From positions 62,001-126,000 of the forward strand of contig NZ_QYTU02000004.1 in assembly GCF_003605365.2 (NCBI RefSeq): DNA of 64,000 bases. The letters run 5' to 3'. The notes under the pieces are model-generated. The model worked only from the letters and a program-made list of their open reading frames with translations, was not told where the DNA came from and did no database searches. The DNA comes from Siminovitchia fortis. GTDB taxonomy: Bacteria > Bacillota > Bacilli > Bacillales > Bacillaceae_C. Position 1 is the first letter of the stretch. Each line of letters opens with the position of its first letter. This document shows positions 35,267 through 42,986 of the stretch, one piece after another. The position numbers and the translations under genes are program-made.

Positions 35267-35647
35267 ATGTTGATCGATCCGAATGATACGAAGCCGATTT
35301 ATCTTCAGATTTCGGAATCGCTGGAGAATGAGATTATGGCTGGCCGTTTTAAAGTGAACGACAAAGTGTATTCCCAATATCAGCTGGCAGATATGTTCAA
35401 TATTAATCCGGCAACTGCCGCAAAGGGGCTGAATGTATTGGCTGACGAAGGTATTTTATATAAAAAGCGGGGGCTCGGCATGTTTGTTGCAGGGGGAGCA
35501 AAAGAAAAGGTTGTAAGCAAACGGAGAAATGAAACGTTAAAACGATTGATTCAGGAGCTTGTGATTGAAGCTGAAAGGTTGAATGTTTCGGAGAGTGACC
35601 TGATTGACATGCTTAAAGAAGTAGGCAGGGGGAGGGACAAAAAGTGA
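35267..35647 (+). CDS. GntR-family regulator (YtrA subfamily)
   Basis: The 126-residue protein has an N-terminal winged helix (IYLQISESLENEIMAGRF, then FNINPATAAKGLNVLADEGIL) and only a short C-terminal tail, as in YtrA regulators that control ABC transporter operons. ATG 35267 is favoured over ATG 35261 because AGAGGAGG directly abuts the latter. It overlaps the next ATPase gene by four bases, forming a four-gene operon. Confidence 0.88.
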   Translation: MLIDPNDTKPIYLQISESLENEIMAGRFKVNDKVYSQYQLADMFNINPATAAKGLNVLADEGILYKKRGLGMFVAGGAKEKVVSKRRNETLKRLIQELVIEAERLNVSESDLIDMLKEVGRGRDKK

Positions 35648-36555
35648 ATATCATCGAATGTAAGGATCTTACGAAAATGTATGGGCGCCAGCAGGTGCTG
35701 GATCAACTGTCATTGACAATCAACGAAAATAAAATGACCGGGCTTGTCGGCAGAAACGGGGCTGGCAAAACTACGCTGTTAAAATTGATTTCGGGATTTA
35801 TTCACCCCACTTCAGGGGATGTCAAAGTATTTTCCGAGAACCCCTTTAACAGTCTGCGAGTTTCAGCCAATAGTATTTTCATAGATGACCAAATGAGTCT
35901 TCCACCTGCTCTTACTCTGAAGGAAACCCTGGAAGAGGCAGGGCGCTTTTATGAAAAATGGGATGAGGAACTTGCCGATGGTCTGTTTGACTATTTTTCT
36001 TTCAACCCCAATGCCCATTATGGCAATTTATCAAAAGGGATGAAAAGCACTTTCAATATGATTTTGGGGCTGGCATCGCGCTGTGCTTTGACGATTTTCG
36101 ATGAGCCCACGACAGGAATGGATACTGCAGTCCGCAAAGATTTTTACCGGGCTTTGCTAAAGGATTATCTTGCCCATCCGCGGACCATCATCGTGTCCAG
36201 CCACCATTTGAGCGAGATAGAAGATGTCTTGGAAGATGTCCTTCTGATCAATGACGGAAAGGTTCGGCTTCATTTGCCTGTTTCCGATTTGAAGGAGTGG
36301 GCTGTCGGCCTTACGGGGAAAATTTCCTCCATCTCGGCTTGGACCGAAAATAAAGAAGTCATTCACGAAAAGGAAGCCGGGCCGGGCCGGACTTTTACAG
36401 CAGTAAAAAATGACTTCTCCGAAGAGGAGCTTCAAAAAATGAAGCTTGATGGAATCAAACTGTCTCCTGTTTCGGCAAGTGATGTGTGTGTATACTTGAC
36501 GAGCAGGCATAAAGGGGGAATCGACGATGTCTTTAACCGAAATGAGCCTTTCTGA
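35644..36555 (+). CDS. ABC transporter ATP-binding protein (YtrB-like)
   Basis: A 303-residue ATPase with Walker A GRNGAGKTT, signature LSKGMKSTFNMILGLA (a degenerate LSGGQ typical of YtrB-type proteins) and Walker B LTIFDEPTTGMD. It has a C-terminal extension of about 90 residues beyond the ATPase core. It follows the GntR gene and precedes a membrane subunit, as in antibiotic-responsive ytr-type operons. Confidence 0.88.
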   Translation: MNIIECKDLTKMYGRQQVLDQLSLTINENKMTGLVGRNGAGKTTLLKLISGFIHPTSGDVKVFSENPFNSLRVSANSIFIDDQMSLPPALTLKETLEEAGRFYEKWDEELADGLFDYFSFNPNAHYGNLSKGMKSTFNMILGLASRCALTIFDEPTTGMDTAVRKDFYRALLKDYLAHPRTIIVSSHHLSEIEDVLEDVLLINDGKVRLHLPVSDLKEWAVGLTGKISSISAWTENKEVIHEKEAGPGRTFTAVKNDFSEEELQKMKLDGIKLSPVSASDVCVYLTSRHKGGIDDVFNRNEPF

Positions 36556-37276
36556 TGTTGTAAAAAGACAATATGAATTCAAGCTGCGGGCTTTTTTGGG
36601 TGTATTCAGCTCGATGGCCGGGGTGCAGCTCATCAGCCTCCTTTTTTCGCTTGGGGGTGTGACTTCAGTCGGAACGGGTACAAGTTCGGGAATGTACATT
36701 AACATTTCATATTACTCTGCCGACATGGTTGTAGTTTTTACAATGATTTGGATATTCATGACCGGGATACTGATTACGACAAAAGCGGTCAGATACGACG
36801 ATTTCACCTTTGTTTCCAACCGTCTGAGCAGTAATTTGGCGAATATATTATTTTTACTGACTGCCAGCGCCATCGGCGGGGCAGCAGCCGTGACGGCCGG
36901 TTTCCTGCTTAAGATTATCGCCTTCTTTTTTGGCGACATTCAATACGGCTTGGGAAACAGCTTTCTGGAAGCTCCGGCGGAATTTTTTATTGGTTTGGCG
37001 GCGGCCATTCTATACATGATTTTGTTTGCTTCTCTTGGTTATTTAACAGGGATGATCGTACAGGTGAATAAAATTTTCATCTTTTTGCTGCCGACTTTGA
37101 TCACCGGCATTGTCGTTTATTTGGGCATCCGCAACGAAGAACTGGCAACAGCCATTTTGGATTTTATTTTTGCAGAGTCGTCCTTATTTTTATTTGCTGT
37201 TAAAACACTCCTCTTATCAACTCTATTTTTCACAGGATCTATCGTCTTGTCGAACCGAATGGAGGTCTGGAAATGA
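36527..37276 (+). CDS. ABC transporter membrane subunit
   Basis: The 249-residue protein has about six hydrophobic helices and starts inside the end of the ATPase gene (28-base overlap), behind AAAGGGGGAA. No close named family was recognised, but its position after a YtrB-like ATPase makes it the probable permease. The protein contains no substrate-binding domain. Confidence 0.78.
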   Translation: MSLTEMSLSDVVKRQYEFKLRAFLGVFSSMAGVQLISLLFSLGGVTSVGTGTSSGMYINISYYSADMVVVFTMIWIFMTGILITTKAVRYDDFTFVSNRLSSNLANILFLLTASAIGGAAAVTAGFLLKIIAFFFGDIQYGLGNSFLEAPAEFFIGLAAAILYMILFASLGYLTGMIVQVNKIFIFLLPTLITGIVVYLGIRNEELATAILDFIFAESSLFLFAVKTLLLSTLFFTGSIVLSNRMEVWK

Positions 37277-37980
37277 TGGGTCTAACCAGTTTATTGATGC
37301 TTATAGGAATTGCAGGCCTCCTCATCTGGGGTATTAAAGGCATGCAGCAAAATACTGTAAAAAATAAGCGTGTTACCAAAATGCTGTTATTGGGATATGG
37401 AATTTTGCTCGCTGCTTCAATATTTGTCTTTGAAGCTTTGCCAGTCAATAAAAAGGAGCCTGACTTTAATGCTTCCTCTGACGACCAACTGGATAAAGAA
37501 ATGAACCGCTTGGATGAAGCTATTTTTGATGGGCGGACGGATGACATTGATTCCAGTTTGATCTTGAATGAATGGAAGTGGCGATACAATGGAAAAGAGC
37601 TTTTCCTACAAGATCAGGATTGGTTTGACGGAACAGTGGTCGTTGAAAGAAAGGCCGATAATGACGGAATCATTGAGGGAACCTATTATGCAAGTTCGGT
37701 TATTGGAGGGGTTGACCTGACGGATGAATACCGATCCCGCCAAGTGGAGCTGGTAGATGATACATTGCATTTGAAGGGAAAGTGGGAAGAGAAAAAACTT
37801 AAATTTGCAGTTTTTGAAAAGGAATTTGTCATCACCCAGTTTACAGGGGAACGCAAAGGCGCACATGACTTCGGGGGCTTCCGGGAAATCAGCTATCTCT
37901 ATTTGAAGGTGCCCAAAGACCTGAAGCTGACGCCGCAAAATGAAGATTTATATATACATTATGTCGGGGAAGATGATTGA
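37273..37980 (+). CDS. Uncharacterised membrane-anchored protein in the GntR/ABC operon
   Basis: Two N-terminal hydrophobic segments (about 5-22 and 35-52) are followed by a beta-rich soluble domain of about 170 residues. Its start overlaps the permease stop, so it belongs to the operon. No family was recognised. It may be an accessory component of the transporter; this is inferred from position only. Confidence 0.65.
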   Translation: MMGLTSLLMLIGIAGLLIWGIKGMQQNTVKNKRVTKMLLLGYGILLAASIFVFEALPVNKKEPDFNASSDDQLDKEMNRLDEAIFDGRTDDIDSSLILNEWKWRYNGKELFLQDQDWFDGTVVVERKADNDGIIEGTYYASSVIGGVDLTDEYRSRQVELVDDTLHLKGKWEEKKLKFAVFEKEFVITQFTGERKGAHDFGGFREISYLYLKVPKDLKLTPQNEDLYIHYVGEDD

Positions 37981-38005
37981 TAGGTGATTTGAATTTCAGA
38001 AGTTT

Positions 38006-38120
38006 GGCCAATATTTCCGGAATTCGGCTCGTATTTCTAAAGTCGGCCAGTAAATTCCAAAAAACGGCTCGTATTTCGAAATTCCAGACAGTATCTCGCC
38101 GAAACCGGATCATATTTACC
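38006..38120. repeat. Imperfect minisatellite of about 20 bp
   Basis: Six diverged units resembling GGCTCGTATTTCxAAAxTC follow one another between the operon end and its terminator. Only the spacing and the GGC...TATTTC pattern are preserved. Confidence 0.6.
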
Positions 38121-38153
38121 CATTTGATTCCATATCTATATTCAAGCATTAGC

Positions 38154-38182
38154 GAAGGGGTTCAGTGGAGCTGAACCCCTTC
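38154..38182. terminator. Bidirectional terminator between convergent genes
   Basis: GAAGGGGTTCAG and CTGAACCCCTTC pair around a 5-nt loop, followed by CTTTT. It separates the ABC operon from the MerR gene. Confidence 0.85.
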
Positions 38183-38196
38183 CTTTTGAGACGTCG

Positions 38197-38937
38197 TCAT
38201 TTAGTTTTATCTGCAAAAATCGTCATTGCCTTGCTCATAAACTGTGCCAATCCTTCTCCAAATTGATCGATATTTTTCGTAAAGCGCTCATCGGCAACGT
38301 ACATCTGTCCCAAGCCTTTAAACGCTTCAAGCGAGTAGCTCCCGAAGTTGTTGTTTAGAAGGTCATACCAATCCTTGATGGCAGATTGTGCCTCCTCAGA
38401 ATCCGGCGCTCCTTGGCGAAGGCCAGCCAGCTTTCTATAAATGTCATTCATTTTTGCAGCCATCGCATCGCGCTTCTCCACCGACATATCCGCAAGCTTC
38501 GCATTGGAGCGATCGACCGCCTCGCCTCCCCAGCGTTCGCGGGCTTCTTTTTCGTATGGGTTGTGGCTGAAATCAAAGCCTTGGAACTTCTCTTCATTCG
38601 TCATTTGAATCTCTCCTTCAGCGTGTTGAATCGTTTTTTCAACCAGCGCGATCATCTGATCAAGCCGGGAACGCTTTTCCAGCAGCATTTTTTTCTGCAG
38701 CAGCAATGCCTCCCGCCGATCGAATGACGGGCTGTTCAACACGTCTTTTATTTTCTTTAAAGGGAAGCCGAGCTCTCTGAAAAACAAGATTTGCTGCAGG
38801 GTCTCCAAATCCTCATCTGTATATTCGCGATACCCTGATTCTGCCTTTCGCCCGGGCGAGAGCAAGCCGATTTCATCGTAATGGTGCAGCGTCCGGACGC
38901 TGATCCCTGTCAGCTCTGCCACTTCTTTCACTTTCAT
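38197..38937 (-). CDS. MerR-family regulator with TipAS domain
   Basis: The N-terminal MerR winged helix (MKVKEVAELTGISVRTLHHYDEIGL) is followed by a coiled-coil dimerisation helix and a C-terminal TipAS antibiotic-recognition domain (about 125-246, DPYEKEARERWG-like HNPYEKEARERWG, then LYVADERFTKNID). Such regulators bind thiopeptides or other ligands and activate resistance genes. The start was placed at 38937, behind GGGAGGC; the longer frame lacks an RBS. Confidence 0.9.
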   Translation of the reverse strand: MKVKEVAELTGISVRTLHHYDEIGLLSPGRKAESGYREYTDEDLETLQQILFFRELGFPLKKIKDVLNSPSFDRREALLLQKKMLLEKRSRLDQMIALVEKTIQHAEGEIQMTNEEKFQGFDFSHNPYEKEARERWGGEAVDRSNAKLADMSVEKRDAMAAKMNDIYRKLAGLRQGAPDSEEAQSAIKDWYDLLNNNFGSYSLEAFKGLGQMYVADERFTKNIDQFGEGLAQFMSKAMTIFADKTK

Positions 38938-39000
38938 TTGATCTTGCCTCCCTTTAATCACAATATAAAGTATCACGTTGCGTGAGGGTCAATGGGTTTT

Positions 39001-40416
39001 TCATTGATTTTTATAAAAAGGTCCCCAGGCCGCATGAAGCTGCCCGATCCCTTCAACAATCTGCTCCTCTGATAATCCGCCAAATCCCAACAATATGAGG
39101 GGGTTTCCTGTTTCCTGTCCAGAAATCCAATTATCCGTCGTGCTGTATACCTTTACTCCTGACTTTTCCGCAATCTGAACCAGCTCGTCTGCACTGTACC
39201 CGCTGTTCACTTGAATGACGATATGAAGCCCTGCGTTTTGCCCGGTGATTTCAACATTGTTATTCATGACCTTTTTTATGGTTTGCAGAAGAAGGTCATG
39301 CTTCTTCTGATAAAGCTTCCTCATTTTTCGGATATGCCGCTCCCATTCACCGCTTTCCATAAACATCTGCAATGTTCTTTGATGCAGCCGCGAAACGGTT
39401 TGGTCATACATAAACATATTCGCCTGATATATATCCAATAGCCTTACTGGAAGAACGACATAGCTCATTCGGATGGCTGGCATGAGTGACTTTGAAAAAG
39501 TCCCGGCATAAATGACATTCCCGTGGGCATCCAGCCCCTGCAGGGAAGGAATGGGTTTTCCGTGATAGCGGAATTCTCCGTCATAGTCGTCTTCAATAAT
39601 CAGGCCGCCGTTCTCTTCCGCCCACTGCAACAGTTTGATCCGCTTCGTGATGGGCATGACCATCCCAAGCGGAAATTGGTGGGATGGTGTAATGTAAACA
39701 ACCTTCGCACTGCTCTTCTCCAGTTCATCCAGGTTGATCCCATCTTCTTCGAGTTTGATAGGAACTGCTTCGAACCCAAGCCCTTGGAAAACATGGCGCA
39801 CCCCTTCATATCCGGGCTCTTCCATTGCGATCTTTTTTCCATCAAGTCCAATCAACTGGCATAAAAGCCTCATGACGGTTTGAGTGCCTGATCCAATGAC
39901 AACCTGTTCTTCTGTGCAGTTCACTGCACGTGCATGGCGGAGATAACGGCTGATTGCGGCTCGAAGCCCAGGCTCTCCCTGTTTATCTCCATATGAAAGG
40001 AATTCCGGGCTTAGATTTTGATTGACGCATGCTTTCCATTTTTGAAAAGGAAAATGGTCCACATCAATATAAGACATATAAAAATCAAACCGGATGTTTT
40101 TCTGTGCGGCAGAGCGCTTTTTTGCCGGTGCCGGCTCGGAAAAATGAGGGAGATCCCCGAAAGAATCTCCTTCCATTTCGACAACAACATATCCGCTTCG
40201 CTCTTTGCTTTCGATATAACCTTCTGCCAATAGCTGCTGATAAGCCATTTGTACTGTAGTTTTGCTAATGTGCAGATCATCGGCAAGCCTGCGGATGGAC
40301 GGGAGGCGTTTAAAAGAAGGAATTCCTCCCGCCTGAATCTCCTCTTTCAAATATTGATAGAGCTGTATATATAAAGGCTCGTTAGACCGATTTTCCAATC
40401 GAGGACATATATCCAT
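39001..40416 (-). CDS. MocR/PdxR-type GntR regulator with aminotransferase domain
   Basis: Residues about 10-75 form a GntR winged helix (YIQLYQYLKEEIQAGGI, SIRRLADDLHISKTTVQMAYQQL). Residues 110-471 form a class I aminotransferase-like, PLP-binding domain (IIEDDYDGEFRY and YAGTFSKSLMPAIRMSY with the Schiff-base lysine). MocR proteins sense PLP or amino compounds. It is divergent from an acetyltransferase gene, with a symmetric site in between, so that gene is a likely target. Confidence 0.92.
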   Translation of the reverse strand: MDICPRLENRSNEPLYIQLYQYLKEEIQAGGIPSFKRLPSIRRLADDLHISKTTVQMAYQQLLAEGYIESKERSGYVVVEMEGDSFGDLPHFSEPAPAKKRSAAQKNIRFDFYMSYIDVDHFPFQKWKACVNQNLSPEFLSYGDKQGEPGLRAAISRYLRHARAVNCTEEQVVIGSGTQTVMRLLCQLIGLDGKKIAMEEPGYEGVRHVFQGLGFEAVPIKLEEDGINLDELEKSSAKVVYITPSHQFPLGMVMPITKRIKLLQWAEENGGLIIEDDYDGEFRYHGKPIPSLQGLDAHGNVIYAGTFSKSLMPAIRMSYVVLPVRLLDIYQANMFMYDQTVSRLHQRTLQMFMESGEWERHIRKMRKLYQKKHDLLLQTIKKVMNNNVEITGQNAGLHIVIQVNSGYSADELVQIAEKSGVKVYSTTDNWISGQETGNPLILLGFGGLSEEQIVEGIGQLHAAWGPFYKNQ

Positions 40417-40429
40417 AAATCCACCTCGT

Positions 40430-40479
40430 ATCTGTACTAGTTGAATTTTATATAACTGTATCTTTTTAAGTGTACAGAT
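40430..40479. promoter_or_regulatory. Candidate MocR binding region
   Basis: ATCTGTAC (40430-40437) and GTACAGAT (40472-40479) form a perfect inverted repeat, 42 bases centre to centre (four helical turns). A third related element (CTGTATCT) lies between. The region sits between the divergent MocR and acetyltransferase genes. Confidence 0.5.
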
Positions 40480-40524
40480 TTACTATAACCTTTTATGTAA
40501 CATATTGGAATGGGGGAATTGTAT

Positions 40525-40968
40525 ATGTCAGTAAATGTAAGACCAGCTGAAAAGAAAGATAGAGAAGAATTAACAAAGCTCATGTATGAGTACATCGTGG
40601 ACTTTTATCAAAGGCCGAGACCGGCAGTTGAAAAAGTGCACGATCTGATTGATATGCTGCTTGAAAAAGAGGAAGGGATCCAGTTCGTGGCCGAGAAGGA
40701 AGGCAAGCTGACAGGATTTGCGACTCTATACTTCACATACAATACGACAAGGGCAGATAAAATAACGGTCATGAATGATTTGTATGTCGTTGAAGAAGAA
40801 AGGGGAGCGGGCGTCGCCCAGGAACTGTTTAAAGCCTGCGAAAACTATACAAAGGAACACGGCTATTTCCACATGTCGTGGGTGACAGCTCCGGACAACT
40901 ACCGCGCACAGCGGTTTTATGAAAAAATGGGAGGCAAACGAGCTGATTGGCTGAACTATACGATTTAA
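40525..40968 (+). CDS. GNAT-family N-acetyltransferase
   Basis: A 147-residue GNAT domain with the acetyl-CoA loop VVEEERGAGVAQELFKAC and the C-terminal motif NYRAQRFYEKMGGKRADW. The acceptor substrate is not predictable. ATG 40525 lies behind TGGGGGAATT. The gene is divergent from the MocR regulator and is probably its target. It ends just before the second hairpin array. Confidence 0.88.
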   Translation: MSVNVRPAEKKDREELTKLMYEYIVDFYQRPRPAVEKVHDLIDMLLEKEEGIQFVAEKEGKLTGFATLYFTYNTTRADKITVMNDLYVVEEERGAGVAQELFKACENYTKEHGYFHMSWVTAPDNYRAQRFYEKMGGKRADWLNYTI

Positions 40969-40973
40969 GAAAA

Positions 40974-41219
40974 GGAGTCTGCCCGCCGCGGAACTTGCAC
41001 GAGCGGGATTTTCTTTTTCTCAGTAGGCATTCGAACCCTATGCCTACCGAACAAGCCGGAATTCCTTTTTCTCGGTAGGCATTCGAACCCTATGCCTACC
41101 GAACAAGCCGGAATTCCTTTTTCTCGGTAGGCATTCGAACTCTATGCCTACCGAACGAGCGGGGTTTTCCTTTTCTCGGTAGGCATTCAAACCCTATGCC
41201 TACTGAAAGGCAGACTCCT
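40974..41219. repeat. 52-bp hairpin array, four copies, within an 11-bp inverted repeat
   Basis: The string TAGGCATTC recurs at 41024, 41076, 41128 and 41180, exactly 52 bases apart. Each unit has a 10-bp stem (arms CGGTAGGCAT and ATGCCTACCG), a 9-nt loop (TCGAACCCT) and a linker of about 23 bases. The whole array is enclosed by AGGAGTCTGCC (40973-40983) and GGCAGACTCCT (41209-41219), which look like the two arms of a normal terminator between the convergent genes. Geometry equals that of the array at 4.75-5.8 kb although the sequence differs. Confidence 0.92.
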
Positions 41220-41222
41220 ATT

Positions 41223-41774
41223 TCATGGACGCAATTCCCAAGGCCACACAGTTCCGATAATATGAAGCGGTAGATCTTTTTGGATGCATTCGATAATACC
41301 GTCCGATATTTCTTTATGTGTCAGCCATCGGGAAAAGTTATTTTCAATGACAAATCCAAGCTGGATCTGCCGATATTGGCAGCCGGCCGGTATTTCAACA
41401 TCCCGGACTGCCTTTTTTAGGTCCGTACTGCTGCCCAATACATGAAAGAGCCTCCACTTGTCTTTGCTATTTTTTGAAATGACCTCCGCAATAATGGGCA
41501 AAGTGTTTTTTCCTATGGAATGGATCCAGGCCACAACTAATTTGATTTCCCCATTTTCGTGAATGATCCGGTTTATTTCTCTATGAAGGTCCGTTTCGTT
41601 ACAGTAATCTACGAACACAGGCGTAATGGCGGATGGGTTCTCTGATTGGTCGATCAATTTTTTCATTCGATTCTGGTTTCTTGCTATAACAGATACCCGA
41701 TAATTTTGCCGGACAAGCCAGTGCGTTGCACCGGACAGCATTCCCGTTCCGCCAATGACAAGGGCATGCTTCAA
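41223..41774 (-). CDS. Short-chain dehydrogenase-like NAD(P)-binding protein
   Basis: A 183-residue Rossmann-fold protein starting MKHALVIGGTGMLSG (the glycine-rich cofactor loop), followed by a basic segment VIARNQNRMKKL suggesting NADP preference. It lacks the classical YxxxK catalytic pair in an obvious position. The substrate is unknown. It has an RBS-like GAGGAGGCG upstream and stands alone, convergent with the acetyltransferase. Confidence 0.8.
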   Translation of the reverse strand: MKHALVIGGTGMLSGATHWLVRQNYRVSVIARNQNRMKKLIDQSENPSAITPVFVDYCNETDLHREINRIIHENGEIKLVVAWIHSIGKNTLPIIAEVISKNSKDKWRLFHVLGSSTDLKKAVRDVEIPAGCQYRQIQLGFVIENNFSRWLTHKEISDGIIECIQKDLPLHIIGTVWPWELRP

Positions 41775-41808
41775 TCTATGCGCCTCCTCGTTCTAAAGTA
41801 ACAAAATA

Positions 41809-41822
41809 AAAACGTATGTTCG
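41809..41822 (+). promoter_or_regulatory. LexA-box-like sequence and promoter before the toxin gene
   Basis: AAAACGTATGTTCG fits the Gram-positive SOS box (CGAAC-N4-GTTCG) except in the first two positions. A good -10 box TATAAT follows at 41841-41846. SOS control of the toxin gene is possible but the left half-site is weak. Confidence 0.4.
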
Positions 41823-41915
41823 CATTTGTTGAAAAAATGGTATAATATAAGAACAATAGAACAGGTTTCTCAAGGGCGGTCTGTGCACACTTCTCGCAAG
41901 GAGGGAGGTGGTGCC

Positions 41916-41996
41916 ATGACAGTATACGAATCTATCACGTCCATGATTGGCTTTGCTGTTTTGATTGTGGCCATTCTGTCATTTAACAAAGACTAA
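41916..41996 (+). CDS. Putative holin-like toxin, 26 aa (type I toxin-antitoxin)
   Basis: The peptide begins MTVYESITSMIGFAVLIVAIL and ends SFNKD: one hydrophobic helix plus a charged tail, matching the small holin-like toxin family of Firmicutes (TxpA/Fst-like). A strong RBS GGAGGGAGGTGG precedes the ATG. Members are usually silenced by an antisense RNA from the opposite strand, and two strong hairpins downstream fit that layout. The antitoxin RNA itself is inferred. Confidence 0.8.
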   Translation: MTVYESITSMIGFAVLIVAILSFNKD

Positions 41997-42028
41997 AGCC
42001 GCCTTTGAGATGGCCCTCCAGGCGGCTT
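41996..42028. terminator. Hairpin at the end of the toxin gene
   Basis: AAGCCGCCT and AGGCGGCTT pair around a 15-nt loop, starting in the stop codon of the toxin gene. It is the probable toxin mRNA terminator. Confidence 0.65.
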
Positions 42029-42070
42029 AGACACTATCGTGCTGATCCCCGGCGGGACCTGCTATTGTCG

Positions 42071-42103
42071 GATCGTTTCGGTGTTCCCAGCGCCGAAACG
42101 ATC
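42071..42103. ncRNA. Second hairpin, possible part of an antisense antitoxin RNA
   Basis: GATCGTTTCGG and CCGAAACGATC form an 11-bp stem with an 11-nt loop, 75 bases beyond the toxin stop. In holin-like toxin loci an antisense RNA starts in this area and runs back over the toxin end. Its promoter was not clearly identified. Confidence 0.3.
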
Positions 42104-42224
42104 ATCTGATCTTATGATGCTTCTCATCTCATTATACCCCAATCCTTCTTATGTGAAAATACCTCAAGGAAAGGAATCCAATCTTAGCTCTTTTATTTTT
42201 TGGAAAATTCGTTTATAATATGAA

Positions 42225-42240
42225 GTGAGTAATCACTCAC
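42225..42240 (+). promoter_or_regulatory. TetR-type operator before the ABC exporter
   Basis: GTGAGT-AATC-ACTCAC is a perfect inverted repeat placed 5 bases after a TATAAT -10 box (42214-42219) and 20 bases before the ATPase start. It is a likely site for the TetR repressor encoded at the end of the operon. Confidence 0.7.
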
Positions 42241-42260
42241 ATTAAAAAGGAGTGAAAAAA

Positions 42261-42986
42261 TTGAACGATTCTTGTGTGTCAATTCGCAGTGTCTCCAAAA
42301 AGTTTGGTCCAACAGAAATTCTAAAAGATATTGATCTTGAAGTTAAACAGGGAGAAATTTTCGGTTTGCTTGGACCTTCAGGGGCAGGAAAAACGACTTT
42401 GGTCAAGGAACTTGCAGGTCTTGATGTGCCAACTTCGGGTGAAATCGATGTTTTTCAAGAGAAGATGCCTTCCTTGCATCTGATCGAAAAGCTGGGATAT
42501 ATGGCCCAGTCGGATGCGCTTTATATGGAATTGACAGCCCGTGAAAACCTTGAATTTTTTGCAGCTTTATATGGCTTGAAGAAAAAAGAACGCAATCAAA
42601 GGATCATGGAAGCGATGAAACTTGTTCAACTGACTGATCACCTTGGGAAGCAGGTGTCCAATTATTCCGGCGGGATGAAAAGGAGGCTTTCTTTGGCCAT
42701 TGCCCTGTTGCATCAACCTCAGCTATTAATATTGGATGAGCCGACTGTCGGTATTGACCCTGTGCTCCGAAAAAGTGTCTGGGAAGCTTTCCATCAATTG
42801 AAGGATGAGGGGAAGACACTGATCGTCACAACTCATGTCATGGATGAGGCGGAAAAATGTGACCGCCTTGGGCTTATGCGTGAGGGTCAGCTCATTGCAG
42901 TAGGCACGCCGGAGGAACTGAAACAAGAAACGAACTCAAGTACGATTGAAGAAGCTTTCCTTGTTTATGGAGGTGTATCCTTATGA
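42261..42986 (+). CDS. ABC exporter ATP-binding protein
   Basis: An ATPase of about 241 residues with Walker A GPSGAGKTT, signature YSGGMKRRLSLAIALL, Walker B LLILDEPTVGIDP and the H-loop VTTHVMDEAEKC. It is of the drug/lipid exporter (ABC-2) type. TTG 42261 lies eight bases after AAGGAG; a GTG at 42252 is too close to that RBS. It overlaps the permease gene by four bases. Confidence 0.9.
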   Translation: MNDSCVSIRSVSKKFGPTEILKDIDLEVKQGEIFGLLGPSGAGKTTLVKELAGLDVPTSGEIDVFQEKMPSLHLIEKLGYMAQSDALYMELTARENLEFFAALYGLKKKERNQRIMEAMKLVQLTDHLGKQVSNYSGGMKRRLSLAIALLHQPQLLILDEPTVGIDPVLRKSVWEAFHQLKDEGKTLIVTTHVMDEAEKCDRLGLMREGQLIAVGTPEELKQETNSSTIEEAFLVYGGVSL

